Source: Candidatus Bipolaricaulota bacterium
Lineage (GTDB): Bacteria; Bipolaricaulota; Bipolaricaulia; Bipolaricaulales; Bipolaricaulaceae
Reading direction: 5' to 3'
Length of the DNA stretch: 64,000 nt
Assembly (NCBI GenBank): GCA_025060555.1
Contig: JANXBC010000001.1
Coordinates: 1 to 64,000 of the forward strand
The position numbers and the translations under genes were made by a program. The notes under the pieces are model-generated. The model saw only the letters and a list, made by a program, of their open reading frames with translations. It made no database searches and was not told the DNA's origin. Every line of letters begins with the position of its first letter. Within the stretch, counting starts at the first letter, position 1. Below, one piece after another: positions 34,736 to 43,905 of the stretch.

Positions 34736-35761
34736 ATGAAGCGTGCTTTCCTCCTTAGCTTTTTCTTCGTGGGTTTCCTCGGTGCAGCTTTCGAAGTGAA
34801 CCTCCTGGAGGTAGACCTCCAGGCCCGACCTGGCCTAGTCCTTCCCTTCTCGTTCATTGTCAGGAACGAACTCGCTCAGCCTGAGCAGATTGTCCTTTAC
34901 CTCGGCGACTGGGACCGCAACGAGTTCGGGGAGAATCAGTTTTACCAACCCGGCACGCTTGCCCGCTCCTCCGCTGCTTGGATCACCGTGGTGCCCACCT
35001 CCTTCGTTCTTGGGGCCGGCGAGGTGCGGGAGATCCAGGGTTCGGTGCAGATCCCTAACGACGCCAAACCCGGTACTTACTGGGCCATGGTATTCGTCCA
35101 AGGTGAGCCCCGCCTTGTCCCGTATGAAGGGGTTATGGTCACTGTGACGCGCCGGATCGGCATCAAGGTTTACATCACGGTTGAGCCCGCGGAGGCGCGC
35201 GGTGAGCTTCGGGGCGTGGAGGTGCGCGGCCTCAATCCGCTTTGGGCCTGGGTGAAGTTTGCCAACACCGGCACCCGGAACCTGCGGGAGGTCCGGGCCA
35301 CGCTGCGAGTGGTGGATGTACAGGGCCGTACCGTGGCGGAGGCCAGCGCCGCACCTGTGCCGTGCCTTCCCGGCGCGGAGCGGTGGATCCGGGTGAACAC
35401 GGATTTCCGCCCCTCGCCTGGGGTGTACCAGGTTCTCGCCACCGTGGATTACGGCGGTGAGGCTCTCCTAGGCTTGACCCTGCGTTTGGCCGTTCGTCCC
35501 CTCTCCTTGTTTCCCTTGGGAGAAGGGCTTGGGATCCCTCAAGACCTCGACGGCAACGGGTTCTACGAGGACGTGAACGGCGACAGCCTCTTCAATGAGG
35601 TGGACGTAGAGGTCTTGAGGGGGAACCTCATGAGCCCGGTCGTGCGTGCCAACCTCCGGGCCTTTGATTTCAACAACGACGGGGTTGTGGACGAGCAAGA
35701 CGTAAAAGCTCTAGAAGCTCTCCTCGCAGCCATCCCGGCCAAACTTCCCGCCGGAAGATAA
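34736..35761 (+). CDS. Locus B: chaperone-like protein with dockerin-like C-terminus
   Basis: 341 residues from ATG 34736 (signal MKRAFLLSFFFVGFLGAA); a TTG at 34700 would only add residues before the signal. Domain 1 (about 20-130) carries WITVVPTSFVLGAGEVREI, IPNDAKPGTYWAMVFVQGE, like the locus A chaperone. Domain 2 (about 145-250) is a second beta-sandwich. The extra C-terminal part has two calcium-loop motifs, DLDGNGFYEDVNGD near residue 270 and DFNNDGVVDEQD near 311, the spacing of a dockerin/EF-hand repeat. The calcium module is absent from the locus A protein. Confidence 0.62.
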   Translation: MKRAFLLSFFFVGFLGAAFEVNLLEVDLQARPGLVLPFSFIVRNELAQPEQIVLYLGDWDRNEFGENQFYQPGTLARSSAAWITVVPTSFVLGAGEVREIQGSVQIPNDAKPGTYWAMVFVQGEPRLVPYEGVMVTVTRRIGIKVYITVEPAEARGELRGVEVRGLNPLWAWVKFANTGTRNLREVRATLRVVDVQGRTVAEASAAPVPCLPGAERWIRVNTDFRPSPGVYQVLATVDYGGEALLGLTLRLAVRPLSLFPLGEGLGIPQDLDGNGFYEDVNGDSLFNEVDVEVLRGNLMSPVVRANLRAFDFNNDGVVDEQDVKALEALLAAIPAKLPAGR

Positions 35762-35806
35762 CAAAGCTCTCCCAGACTTAGGTCCTGCGGTCCCATAATT
35801 CCCCGG

Positions 35807-38665
35807 ATGCGAGTTTTTGTCGGCGTGACCCTCGCGGGGTTTCTCGCCTTAGGGCAGGGCCTGGAACTCCTCCGCCTTTCCCCGCCGGCGAAAGTCCGCC
35901 CCGGTGATTTTGCCGTCCAAGTTTGGCAGATCGCCAATCGCTCCCCTTCGCCTATACAGGCCAAATTGCGCCCAGAGATCCCCGCGGGCTGGGAGATCCT
36001 AGGGCTTCCCGAAGCTCTTTCCCTTGGCCCTGGGGAGGAGGAGTTTCTTTTCCTCACGCTTTACGTTCCGCGCACGGCCAAAAGCGGGGTGCAACCGGTG
36101 CGCATTCTCCTTCGCTGGGATGGGGAGGAGGTGGTTGCGGAGGCTACGGTGGAGGTGGAAACCGTGGCTGCTCTCATCCTTTCTCCCCCGGCTTCCCAGG
36201 CCGCCCCGCCAGGCGCGTCCCTCACATTTCCGCTCCGCGTGACGAACCGGGGAAATGCCCTGGACCGTGTCACCTTAGAGGTGCGCACCGCCGCGGGCTG
36301 GCGAGTGGAAGTGAGCCCTACTGAGCTTCCCTTGGCCCCTGGCGAGACGGGCGAAGCCCGTGTCACCCTGACCCTTCCTGCGGAGGCCCAGGTGGGACTG
36401 GAGGTAGTCTTGGCTACGGCCCGTTCAAGTCTTGCCCCGGAAGTGGAGGCCCGCACTGCCTGGTACGTGGAGGTCCTTCCCCCTGGGCCGGAGCGCGTCC
36501 CCGTGCAGCTTTACGCAGAATTGGCGATGCAGGGGCTGGCGCGTTTGGCCTACGACTTCCTTTCCGGGACCGGCACCTCGTTTTTGGGTTTCACCGGCCG
36601 GGGGACTGTGCTCGACGGGGCTTTGGAGCTTGCCGCACGCTGGTCCGGCCCTTGGGCCGCCCAGCCCTTCCAACTTTTGGATTTCCAGGCCACCTACGTT
36701 ACGGACGCTTTAGAGATGCACGCCGGCCGGGTGGGCTTCGCCTTCGATTCCCTCCTTTCCCCGCTTGGCTTTTGGGGCCTGGGCGCGGAGCTTTCCCTTG
36801 GGGATGTAAACCTGGCTTTGGGCTCGGGCTGGGAAGGCGAGCGTGGCAGGGCCGGTGGGCGGTTGACGTTGCGCGCCACATGGGGTGAGACGGGCAGTGC
36901 CTACCGAGAAGAGCGAGGCAGTGATCGGCACAGCCAAGCCGGCACGATTTGGCTCGCCCTCCAGGCCCTAGAAAACGTGCGCTTCCAGGCCGAGGGCGGC
37001 GCGGCCCAGGTGAACGGCCTCACCCGCTTCGCCGGAGAAATGCGCCTCACCTGGGAGATCCCCGAACTTTTCCTCCTCGAGGCCCGCGGGTATGCCGTTG
37101 ACCCGGGTTTCCCCGCCCTTTCGCCGGATCGGGTGGGGTTCCTCCTTTCCGGACGTTTGGGCGCGGAGGAGGCCGGCTTCCGTTTCACCTGTGAGTGGCA
37201 ACGCGATAACCTCCGTGATCTTTCCCGCACTACACGCGTTTGGCAAGGGGCACAGGCAAGCTGGGATTTCTTTCCCATTGGGTGGCCTTTGCACTTTGGT
37301 TTCGGCCTTTCTTTGCGGCGCGCAGCCGATCTCTCGCTTTCGCCCATGCTGGATGAACGCACGGCCCACGCCGAAGTCATCGCTTCTTTCTCCTACCAAG
37401 ATTTCACCCTCGGCGCGCAAGGGACATACACTTATTTTCAAAACCTTGTCTCTGGCTTCGCCTGGACGCGGGTTGAGTCTCGAGAATGGCTGGATCTTCG
37501 TTTTTCCCCGAATGTCTTGGTCTCCGTAGAATTTCGGCAAGCACGCTTTTCTTCTCCGAAAGAGGAAAGGACACAAGATGAGGCGGCATTGGTCCTCTCT
37601 GTGGACGAAAAGCTCCGGCTTTCTTGGGAGTATGGGTGTGCAGGTGGTCTAGCCCGCGCGGAATTCACCTGGGAGCCCGCCGCGGCTTTGACCATAAAGC
37701 TTGGGGCCGAGGCCAACTGGCAAGAAGCTGGACGACCCTTACGCTTCGGGGCCTCTTTGGAATTCACTCATAGCTTTTCTTGGGCTCCGCCTTTCTTGCC
37801 CGCCTTTGGCGTCCTTTCCGGCATAGTTTTTGCCGATTTAAACGGAAACAGCCGCCGTGATCGGGGTGAACCCGGCGTCCCTGGAGCAGTCCTCGCCCTC
37901 GACGATGTCCAGGTTTCCTCCGGGAAAGACGGGGAATTTCGCTTCCCTGCGCGGGCACCCGGTGTGTACACGTTGCAAGTAGTACACACTCCCGCGGGGT
38001 ACGCGGCCCCCCTTCACGAGCTATTGGTTTCTCTCGAGCTTGGGGAAAAGATGGAGATCGCCCTTCCCCTTTTGCCTTTGGCGAGGCTGGACGGCCTAAT
38101 TTTTCTTGACGTCAATGCGGATGGGGTCTGGACGCCGGGCGAACAAGGTTTAAGTCGGGCTTATGTGCGCATTGTTCCTTCGGAGGGGAAGGTGCTCGAG
38201 GTTCCTTCCGATAGCCAGGGCCGATTCAGCTGGCCCGAGCTTCTTCCGGGGAAATATCGGGTGGAACTGGTTTTGGAATCCCTTCCTCCGCGTCACGAGC
38301 CGACCACGCCAGTGGTGGCAGAGCTCGTTTTGCTGCCCGGAGAGAAGAAGAACGTGACTTTTGGCGTACGGGAGCGGCCCCGCCCGGTGGTAGTGATCCA
38401 GCCGCCGTTAGCAGATTTCACCTGGACGCCAAGCATTCCCAAGGCTGGTGAACCCGTGCTCTTCGACGGCACCCTCTCCCAGGCCTTCAACGGCGAAATC
38501 GTGAGCTACGCCTGGGATTTCAACAATGATGGCCACGTTGAGGCAGAAGGTGTGCGAGTAACCTGGGTTTTCCCGGAAGCGGGCTTCTATCTTGTCGCCC
38601 TCATTGTCACCGACTCCGCTGGCTTCACCGGCCAGACCCAGTACCTTCTCCAAGTTCGCCCCTAA
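35807..38665 (+). CDS. Locus B: large usher-like envelope protein with NEW3-like, prealbumin-like and PKD domains
   Basis: A 952-residue exported protein. After the signal come two NEW3-like domains (about 20-215; VTNRGNALDRVTLEV in the second). About 430 residues follow of repeating amphipathic beta segments rich in W, F, G and R, as in an outer-membrane barrel. Then two prealbumin/SdrB-like domains (from about 668 with VFADLNGNSRRDRGEPGVPGA and about 762 with FLDVNADGVWTPGEQGL) and a C-terminal PKD domain (about 867-952; SYAWDFNNDG, VTDSAGFTGQTQYLLQV). Same order as the locus A protein except for the added PKD domain. No Shine-Dalgarno is visible before the ATG. The usher role is inference from position and layout. 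Confidence 0.6.
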   Translation: MRVFVGVTLAGFLALGQGLELLRLSPPAKVRPGDFAVQVWQIANRSPSPIQAKLRPEIPAGWEILGLPEALSLGPGEEEFLFLTLYVPRTAKSGVQPVRILLRWDGEEVVAEATVEVETVAALILSPPASQAAPPGASLTFPLRVTNRGNALDRVTLEVRTAAGWRVEVSPTELPLAPGETGEARVTLTLPAEAQVGLEVVLATARSSLAPEVEARTAWYVEVLPPGPERVPVQLYAELAMQGLARLAYDFLSGTGTSFLGFTGRGTVLDGALELAARWSGPWAAQPFQLLDFQATYVTDALEMHAGRVGFAFDSLLSPLGFWGLGAELSLGDVNLALGSGWEGERGRAGGRLTLRATWGETGSAYREERGSDRHSQAGTIWLALQALENVRFQAEGGAAQVNGLTRFAGEMRLTWEIPELFLLEARGYAVDPGFPALSPDRVGFLLSGRLGAEEAGFRFTCEWQRDNLRDLSRTTRVWQGAQASWDFFPIGWPLHFGFGLSLRRAADLSLSPMLDERTAHAEVIASFSYQDFTLGAQGTYTYFQNLVSGFAWTRVESREWLDLRFSPNVLVSVEFRQARFSSPKEERTQDEAALVLSVDEKLRLSWEYGCAGGLARAEFTWEPAAALTIKLGAEANWQEAGRPLRFGASLEFTHSFSWAPPFLPAFGVLSGIVFADLNGNSRRDRGEPGVPGAVLALDDVQVSSGKDGEFRFPARAPGVYTLQVVHTPAGYAAPLHELLVSLELGEKMEIALPLLPLARLDGLIFLDVNADGVWTPGEQGLSRAYVRIVPSEGKVLEVPSDSQGRFSWPELLPGKYRVELVLESLPPRHEPTTPVVAELVLLPGEKKNVTFGVRERPRPVVVIQPPLADFTWTPSIPKAGEPVLFDGTLSQAFNGEIVSYAWDFNNDGHVEAEGVRVTWVFPEAGFYLVALIVTDSAGFTGQTQYLLQVRP

Positions 38666-39582
38666 ACTTTCCCGCCCAGGAGAAGGGCGAGCACGGCTTT
38701 TTCGGCATGCAATCGGTTTTCGGCTTGGTCGAAAATAGCGGAATTCTTGCTCCGGGCAGCTTCATAGGTGATCTCCTCCCCGTAATGGGCGGGCAGGCAG
38801 TGCATGACGAGGCAATCAGGCTTGGCCAGGGAGAGAAGGTCGAGGTCCACCGTATAGCCCTGAAATTTCTTGCGGCGGATTTCGGCCTCGGCCTCTTGGC
38901 CCATACTCGTCCAAACGTCGGTGTACAAAACATCTGCGTCCTTCGCGGCTTCCTTGGGCGCATGGAGGATCTCGATCTCTGCCCCCAAAGAGCGAGCTTC
39001 ACCTACGATGCGCGGACTAGGTTCATGCCCCATTGGGCAAGCGATGCGGAAGCGGAGCCCAAGTTTAGCGGAGGCTTCGATAAGAGAATTGGCCACATTG
39101 TTGCCGTCACCAATGAAAGCGATGGTCAAGCCTTCAAGCTTGCGCTTCTTTTCCCAAATGGTGAGCATATCCGCCAGGGCTTGGCAGGGATGGAGGAGGT
39201 CGGAAAGCCCGTTGATGACAGGGACGGTGGCGAAGCGTGCCAATTCCTCCACGACCTCGTGAGCAAACACACGCGCCATGATCCCATCCACATAGCGGGA
39301 GAGGTTCAAGGCCACATCCTCCACGCTCTCCCGTTGACCAAGCTTTATGTCCTCCGGGCCGAGGTAAAGGGCATAGCCGCCAAGTTGCCACATCCCCACC
39401 TCGAAGGAGACGCGGGTGCGCAGGGAGGGTTTTTGGAAGATCATGGCCAAGGTTTTTCCTCTTAGGATATGATCGTGTTTTATACCTGCGCGCATTTCTC
39501 GCTTCAGATGAATCCCTAGCTCCAGCACCTCCCATATCTCTTCCTGAGACCACTCAGACAGACCCACAAGATCTCGCTTCAT
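38662..39582 (-). CDS. argF: Ornithine carbamoyltransferase
   Basis: 306 residues from ATG 39582, preceded by AAGGAGGGGTG; the longer frame to 39621 is not needed. It makes citrulline from ornithine and carbamoyl phosphate in arginine synthesis. The carbamoyl-phosphate loop is SLRTR (53-57; most enzymes have STRTR), followed by HPCQALAD, which marks ornithine rather than aspartate carbamoyltransferases, FIGDGNNVANS, and HCLPAHYGEEIT near the C-terminus. It converges on locus B, sharing four bases at the stops, and diverges from gltX. Confidence 0.94.
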   Translation of the reverse strand: MKRDLVGLSEWSQEEIWEVLELGIHLKREMRAGIKHDHILRGKTLAMIFQKPSLRTRVSFEVGMWQLGGYALYLGPEDIKLGQRESVEDVALNLSRYVDGIMARVFAHEVVEELARFATVPVINGLSDLLHPCQALADMLTIWEKKRKLEGLTIAFIGDGNNVANSLIEASAKLGLRFRIACPMGHEPSPRIVGEARSLGAEIEILHAPKEAAKDADVLYTDVWTSMGQEAEAEIRRKKFQGYTVDLDLLSLAKPDCLVMHCLPAHYGEEITYEAARSKNSAIFDQAENRLHAEKAVLALLLGGKV

Positions 39583-39645
39583 CACCCCTCCTTTTTGGGG
39601 ATGCCGAAACAATGATAACAAAAGGGGTAGGGAAGACTGCGAGGA

Positions 39646-39674
39646 TTGGGAAAGGACGAGGGGGAAGATAAAAT
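39646..39674 (+). promoter_or_regulatory. Likely promoter giving a leaderless gltX message
   Basis: TTGGGA (39646-39651), 17 bases, TAAAAT (39669-39674). The ATG of gltX is at 39683, so transcription would start within one or two bases of the start codon. No ribosome-binding site is present, which agrees with a leaderless message. Confidence 0.5.
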
Positions 39675-39682
39675 CAGAGACT

Positions 39683-40993
39683 ATGGATAGGGTGAGGGTC
39701 AGGTTTGCTCCGAGTCCTACGGGCTACCTCCATGTGGGCGGGGCAAGGACGGCGCTGTTCAATTGGTTGTTTGCTCGCCATCATGGCGGAACGTTCATTC
39801 TGCGCATCGAGGACACAGACCGCACCCGCTCCACCGATGAGGCGATAGAACAAATAATCGCTTCTATGCGCTGGCTCGGCCTGGATTGGGACGAATTCTA
39901 CCGACAAACTGAGCGTTTTCACCTTCACCGGCGCTACGCTGAGGAGCTTCTTCGCCGCGGTGCCGCCTACGAAGCCGACGGCGCTATCTGGTTCCGCATC
40001 CCCAAAGAAGGCGTAACCATAGTAGATGACCTGATTGCCGGGAAAGTGGAGTTTCAAAACCGTGAATTCAAAGATCTCGTGATCCTTCGTTCTGATGGAA
40101 CCCCGACTTACAACTTCGCCTGCGTGGTGGATGACACCGAAATGGGCATCACGCACGTGATCCGCGGGGACGAGCACCTTCCCAACACCCCAAAGCAACT
40201 GCACATCTACCGGGCTTTGGGTCTTACCCCGCCGAAGTTCGCCCATATCCCCCTCATCCTTGGCCCGGACCGCACGAAGCTTTCCAAGCGCCACGGCGCG
40301 GTGTCCGTGCTGGAATACCGCCGAAAAGGGATCCTCCCTGAGGCGATGGTGAATTTTCTGGCCCGCCTGGGCTGGTCATACGGCGATCAAGAAATTTTCT
40401 CGCGGGAGGAGTTGATTCGCTATTTTGACCTGGGAGGAGTAGGCCAATCCCCAGCGGTGTTCGACGAGCAAAAACTTCTTTGGCTGAACCGCGAATGGAT
40501 GAGGAGGGTGGACGTCCCGCAACTCGCGGAAATGGTGAAGGAGTTCCTCGTGGTGGAGGGTATCGCCACAAAGGAAGAGGTGGAGGCCTTACCGAAGTCC
40601 CGCTTCTTCCGTGCTGTGGGACTCTTGCGAGATCGCACCCATACCCTTGTCGAGCTGGCACACAGCGCACGGTTCCTCTTCCCTGGGGAAATGTCAATAG
40701 CGAAGGATTTGGAAGATCTGCTCAAACCCGAGCTTGTCCAACCTTTTTTAGCCATAGCAGCGGCGCTGGATGGGCTCACCGATCCGGAACCAGCGGAGAT
40801 AGAGGCCACGGTGCGGAGGGTTTTGGATCAGCTTGGGCTTCCCCTCAAAGCTGTGGCGCTGCCAATGCGGGTGGTTGTCACCGGATCACGGGTCGGGCCT
40901 GGCCTTTTCGAGGTCTTGGCGATGGCTGGGCCGAAGCTTGTGGCTGAGCGGCTGCGTACGATGGCTGCTCATCTTGACGCCAAGAAAGGATAA
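39683..40993 (+). CDS. gltX: Glutamyl-tRNA synthetase
   Basis: A 436-residue class I synthetase that charges tRNA-Glu (and in many bacteria tRNA-Gln, followed by amidation). The HIGH motif appears as RFAPSPTGYLHVGGARTA, the KMSKS motif as TKLSKRHGAVSV. GDEHLPNTPKQ and LRSDGTPTYNFACVVDD are family hallmarks. The length is short for the family and the anticodon-binding domain is compact. The gene is followed after three bases by the thioredoxin-like gene. Confidence 0.95.
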   Translation: MDRVRVRFAPSPTGYLHVGGARTALFNWLFARHHGGTFILRIEDTDRTRSTDEAIEQIIASMRWLGLDWDEFYRQTERFHLHRRYAEELLRRGAAYEADGAIWFRIPKEGVTIVDDLIAGKVEFQNREFKDLVILRSDGTPTYNFACVVDDTEMGITHVIRGDEHLPNTPKQLHIYRALGLTPPKFAHIPLILGPDRTKLSKRHGAVSVLEYRRKGILPEAMVNFLARLGWSYGDQEIFSREELIRYFDLGGVGQSPAVFDEQKLLWLNREWMRRVDVPQLAEMVKEFLVVEGIATKEEVEALPKSRFFRAVGLLRDRTHTLVELAHSARFLFPGEMSIAKDLEDLLKPELVQPFLAIAAALDGLTDPEPAEIEATVRRVLDQLGLPLKAVALPMRVVVTGSRVGPGLFEVLAMAGPKLVAERLRTMAAHLDAKKG

Positions 40994-40996
40994 TAT

Positions 40997-43078
40997 TTGC
41001 GCTACCTCTTCCTGGCCCTTCTCCTTTGGGTCTCTTTTAGCATAGGCCAAGAGATTTCTTTATTCCCTGGCGAGCCTGCCCAACTAGGAAGTTGGGCCCA
41101 AGTGGCCCAGGCGCTGCGGCTATACCCAACCTCACCCCGCCCCGTGATCTATGAGGGCCCAACCCTCCTCAACCGCCTCTTTGGGGAAATCGTCCTGGGG
41201 GAGGGGAGATACACCATTTTGCTAGGCGTAAGCCCGCAGAACGAGGTAGGGCTTTGGGTGGATTTCGACGAGGATAGCCGCCTTTCCGCAGGGGAGAGGG
41301 CACAGGGAACAAAAGTGACTGGGGGGATAGCATGGTCTTTCTCGCTGCAAGCTAAACCTAAAGGCGCAGCGCCCTATGCTTACTCGTTACAGGTCCTTTG
41401 GCCCGAAGGCCGAGGTTATGTGTTCCTGGTCGGCGGTGCTCCCAGAACCGGTTTCTTTCAAGATCGGCGGGTGGTCGCGATTGACGGCGATCTGGATGGA
41501 GTATTCGGCACAAAAGGAGACTTTTTCGGAATAGATGTGGATGGGGATGGAAAGATTTACGCTGAAGCCGACGGACATGAGCGTTTTTCGCTCGCAGAGG
41601 CGTTCACCATCGGCACGGAAAGCTTCAAGCTTACAGAGATTTCTGGCGATGGCTTAAGAGCCCGCGTGGAACCCACAAGTTACGTTTCCCCAAAGGTTCC
41701 GCTTATTCCCGGCTCCCCCGCCCCGAACTTTTTCTTCCGCGACTTCTTAACAGGCCAAGAGCTCTCTTTGCGTGACCTCCGAGGGAGGGTGGTTTTACTC
41801 GATTTTTGGGCCACCTGGTGTCCACCCTGCATGGCCAGCCTCCCCGAGGTGAAGAAAGTTTATGAAGAGTTCCACACCCAAGGGTTTGAAATTGTCGGCA
41901 TAAGTTTGGACGAAAGTCGCGAGGATCTGGAGCGGATTCTCAAGGATTACGGAATTTCATGGCTCGTGGCTTTTGAGGGAAAACGTTGGGATAACGCCTT
42001 AGCCAATCTCTACCGCGTTTCCCAAATCCCCACCACGTATCTTCTCGACAAAGCAGGAACAATTCGTTTCCGCAACATGGAGGGGGAAGAACTCCGTAAA
42101 GCCGTCGTCGAACTTATCGGTGAGGGGATAGAGGAAACAAGCAATGCGCAAGTTTCCACGCTGCCCACGTTGCCCGCCAAGGCTGAACCCATCCTCGAGG
42201 TTCACCTGCCCACGGAGATTGGTCTTCCTGCTGGCGAAGAAACAGCAATTCCTGTACGGATCGCGAATATCTCTCCTTATCTTGCGGAAGAAATCAATTT
42301 TGCCGTTGAAGAGTTGCCAGCGGGGGTTGAGTTGCACCTGCCCGCGCCTTTTGCTCTTCCAGCCTTTGGTGAGCGCACCGTAACCATAACTTTTTTTGTT
42401 CAGCCTGGTGCCCCGAATGTCTTTCCGACCCCAATTAAATTGCGCTTAGATTACCACTACTGCATCGCGGAAGCTTGTTTTCAAATGACGCAAGAAGCGG
42501 TGACCACCTTAGTCCTAGGAAAGACCACCACCCGGGGTCTACGTGTGCCGTGGTGGTTGCTCCTGCTATTGGCTGCTGGTGTTTTCATTTCTTGGTTCCT
42601 TTGGGGAAAGGGGCTTGTTGGGCTTTCCTTTTTCCTTTTCGCGATCGCCCTCGCTGCGATGGGATTCGGGGTATATTTAGGTCAGGCTCGCCAGGCTCAA
42701 CGCATCGCGCAAGTCCTATGCACATCGTGCGTGGGCCTCGCAGAGGCTCATCCCGCGCAGGATGGGCTTTCCCCAGAGCTTCGGCAAGCTTTTTCCTCTC
42801 TCACCAAATCTGGGCATCTTTTGCTCTTCTATACCGAATGGTGTCGCGCCTGCCCGTACGCCAAGAACCTTTTGGCGGAGATCGCCTCCATCAATCCCCG
42901 CATCTTTGTGGAACTAGTGGATGCAGATTTGGAGCGGGAGAGGGCTGAAGCCGCAGGTGTGATCCACCACGGAAAGGCCGTCGTCCCCGCGGTGTTAGTT
43001 GTGGAAACGCAAAAGGTGTTGTTTGGTACAGAAGGCTTGCCCACGCGGCTGCTTGCGGCACTGAGGGAGATTCCATGA
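40997..43078 (+). CDS. Envelope protein with two thioredoxin domains, NEW3-like domain and membrane helices
   Basis: 693 residues from TTG 40997, with signal MRYLFLALLLWVSFSIGQ. An N-terminal region has two acidic, calcium-loop-like stretches (VDFDEDSRLSAGERA, IDVDGDGKIYAEADG). A TlpA/ResA-like thioredoxin domain follows with active site WCPPC (C275, C278). Then come a NEW3-like domain (about 400-505), two membrane helices (about 517-570) and a second thioredoxin fold with WCRAC (about C616, C619). Both redox centres probably act outside the cytoplasmic membrane or on its two faces. The overlap with a NapH-like gene suggests a quinone- or Fe-S-linked thiol relay. I do not recognise this exact domain order. 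Confidence 0.75.
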   Translation: MRYLFLALLLWVSFSIGQEISLFPGEPAQLGSWAQVAQALRLYPTSPRPVIYEGPTLLNRLFGEIVLGEGRYTILLGVSPQNEVGLWVDFDEDSRLSAGERAQGTKVTGGIAWSFSLQAKPKGAAPYAYSLQVLWPEGRGYVFLVGGAPRTGFFQDRRVVAIDGDLDGVFGTKGDFFGIDVDGDGKIYAEADGHERFSLAEAFTIGTESFKLTEISGDGLRARVEPTSYVSPKVPLIPGSPAPNFFFRDFLTGQELSLRDLRGRVVLLDFWATWCPPCMASLPEVKKVYEEFHTQGFEIVGISLDESREDLERILKDYGISWLVAFEGKRWDNALANLYRVSQIPTTYLLDKAGTIRFRNMEGEELRKAVVELIGEGIEETSNAQVSTLPTLPAKAEPILEVHLPTEIGLPAGEETAIPVRIANISPYLAEEINFAVEELPAGVELHLPAPFALPAFGERTVTITFFVQPGAPNVFPTPIKLRLDYHYCIAEACFQMTQEAVTTLVLGKTTTRGLRVPWWLLLLLAAGVFISWFLWGKGLVGLSFFLFAIALAAMGFGVYLGQARQAQRIAQVLCTSCVGLAEAHPAQDGLSPELRQAFSSLTKSGHLLLFYTEWCRACPYAKNLLAEIASINPRIFVELVDADLERERAEAAGVIHHGKAVVPAVLVVETQKVLFGTEGLPTRLLAALREIP

Positions 43079-43905
43079 GGCTACGGTATTTGCGCCGGGG
43101 ATCCCAAGGGCTGGGAATCCTCTTTGGAATCCTTGGAGTAACCGGGATTGGCATGACCCATGTGATCTTCCCTGGGCTTCACTGTTACGCCTGCCCTCTT
43201 TCCGTCACGATCTGCCCTGTCGGGCTTTTGCAAAACCTCGTGATCGCCGGAGCAGCCCCCCTTTACCTTTTCGGCGTTTTAGGCGTATACGGTATGGTAC
43301 TGGGGCGCGGTTGGTGTGGATGGTTCTGTCCGTTTGGTACGGTCAATGACCTTTTTGCTTGGCGTAAAGTCCGTTTTCCCCGAGTTTTTTCACCTCTGAA
43401 ATTTCTTGTTCTTCTGGGCACAGTAATTGCGGCGTGGCGACTGGCAGACACTTGGTTTTGCAAGCTCTGCCCCGCTGCTTCCCTCACGGCGTCATTGCCG
43501 TATTTCGGCTTGGGTTTGGCTGAGCTCAACACTCCTTTTCTTCTCCACATGGGAACTCTGGCCGGAAGCCTTCTGGGAATGGTAGTTGTGGCCAGGTTCT
43601 GGTGTCGGTATTTGTGTCCAATGGGGGCCATCCTCGCTTTTTTCAACCGCGCCAGCTTCTTTGGCCTTCGGCTCAGCCAAGAAAAGTGCACGCGGTGTGG
43701 GCTATGTAAAGCTGCTTGTCCAATGGGAATCGAACCGCATCGGGAGGGGAACTCCACAAACTGCATAAAATGTGGGGAGTGCGTGATTGCGTGCCCACAT
43801 GCCGCCTTGACTTTGGGTTTTTCTTCCCCGGGAGCACGAGGATATGCTACGCTACGTCTTCCTTGGCCTGGTGCAAGGTCTGACCGAGTTCCTCCCAGTA
43901 AGTAG
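43075..43905 (+). CDS. NapH/MauN-like polyferredoxin membrane protein
   Basis: 276 residues with four or five membrane segments, CYACPLSVTICPVG and WCGWFCPFGTVND near the N-terminal half, WCRYLCPMGA, and two C-terminal 4Fe-4S motifs (CTRCGLCKAACP and CIKCGECVIACP). This is the layout of NapH/CcoG/RdxA-type electron-transfer proteins. It overlaps the double-thioredoxin gene by ATGA, so electrons may pass between a quinone pool, Fe-S clusters and periplasmic thiols. Its last 62 bases overlap uppP in another frame; the C-terminal tail after LGFSS may therefore be unconstrained. Confidence 0.85.
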   Translation: MRLRYLRRGSQGLGILFGILGVTGIGMTHVIFPGLHCYACPLSVTICPVGLLQNLVIAGAAPLYLFGVLGVYGMVLGRGWCGWFCPFGTVNDLFAWRKVRFPRVFSPLKFLVLLGTVIAAWRLADTWFCKLCPAASLTASLPYFGLGLAELNTPFLLHMGTLAGSLLGMVVVARFWCRYLCPMGAILAFFNRASFFGLRLSQEKCTRCGLCKAACPMGIEPHREGNSTNCIKCGECVIACPHAALTLGFSSPGARGYATLRLPWPGARSDRVPPSK

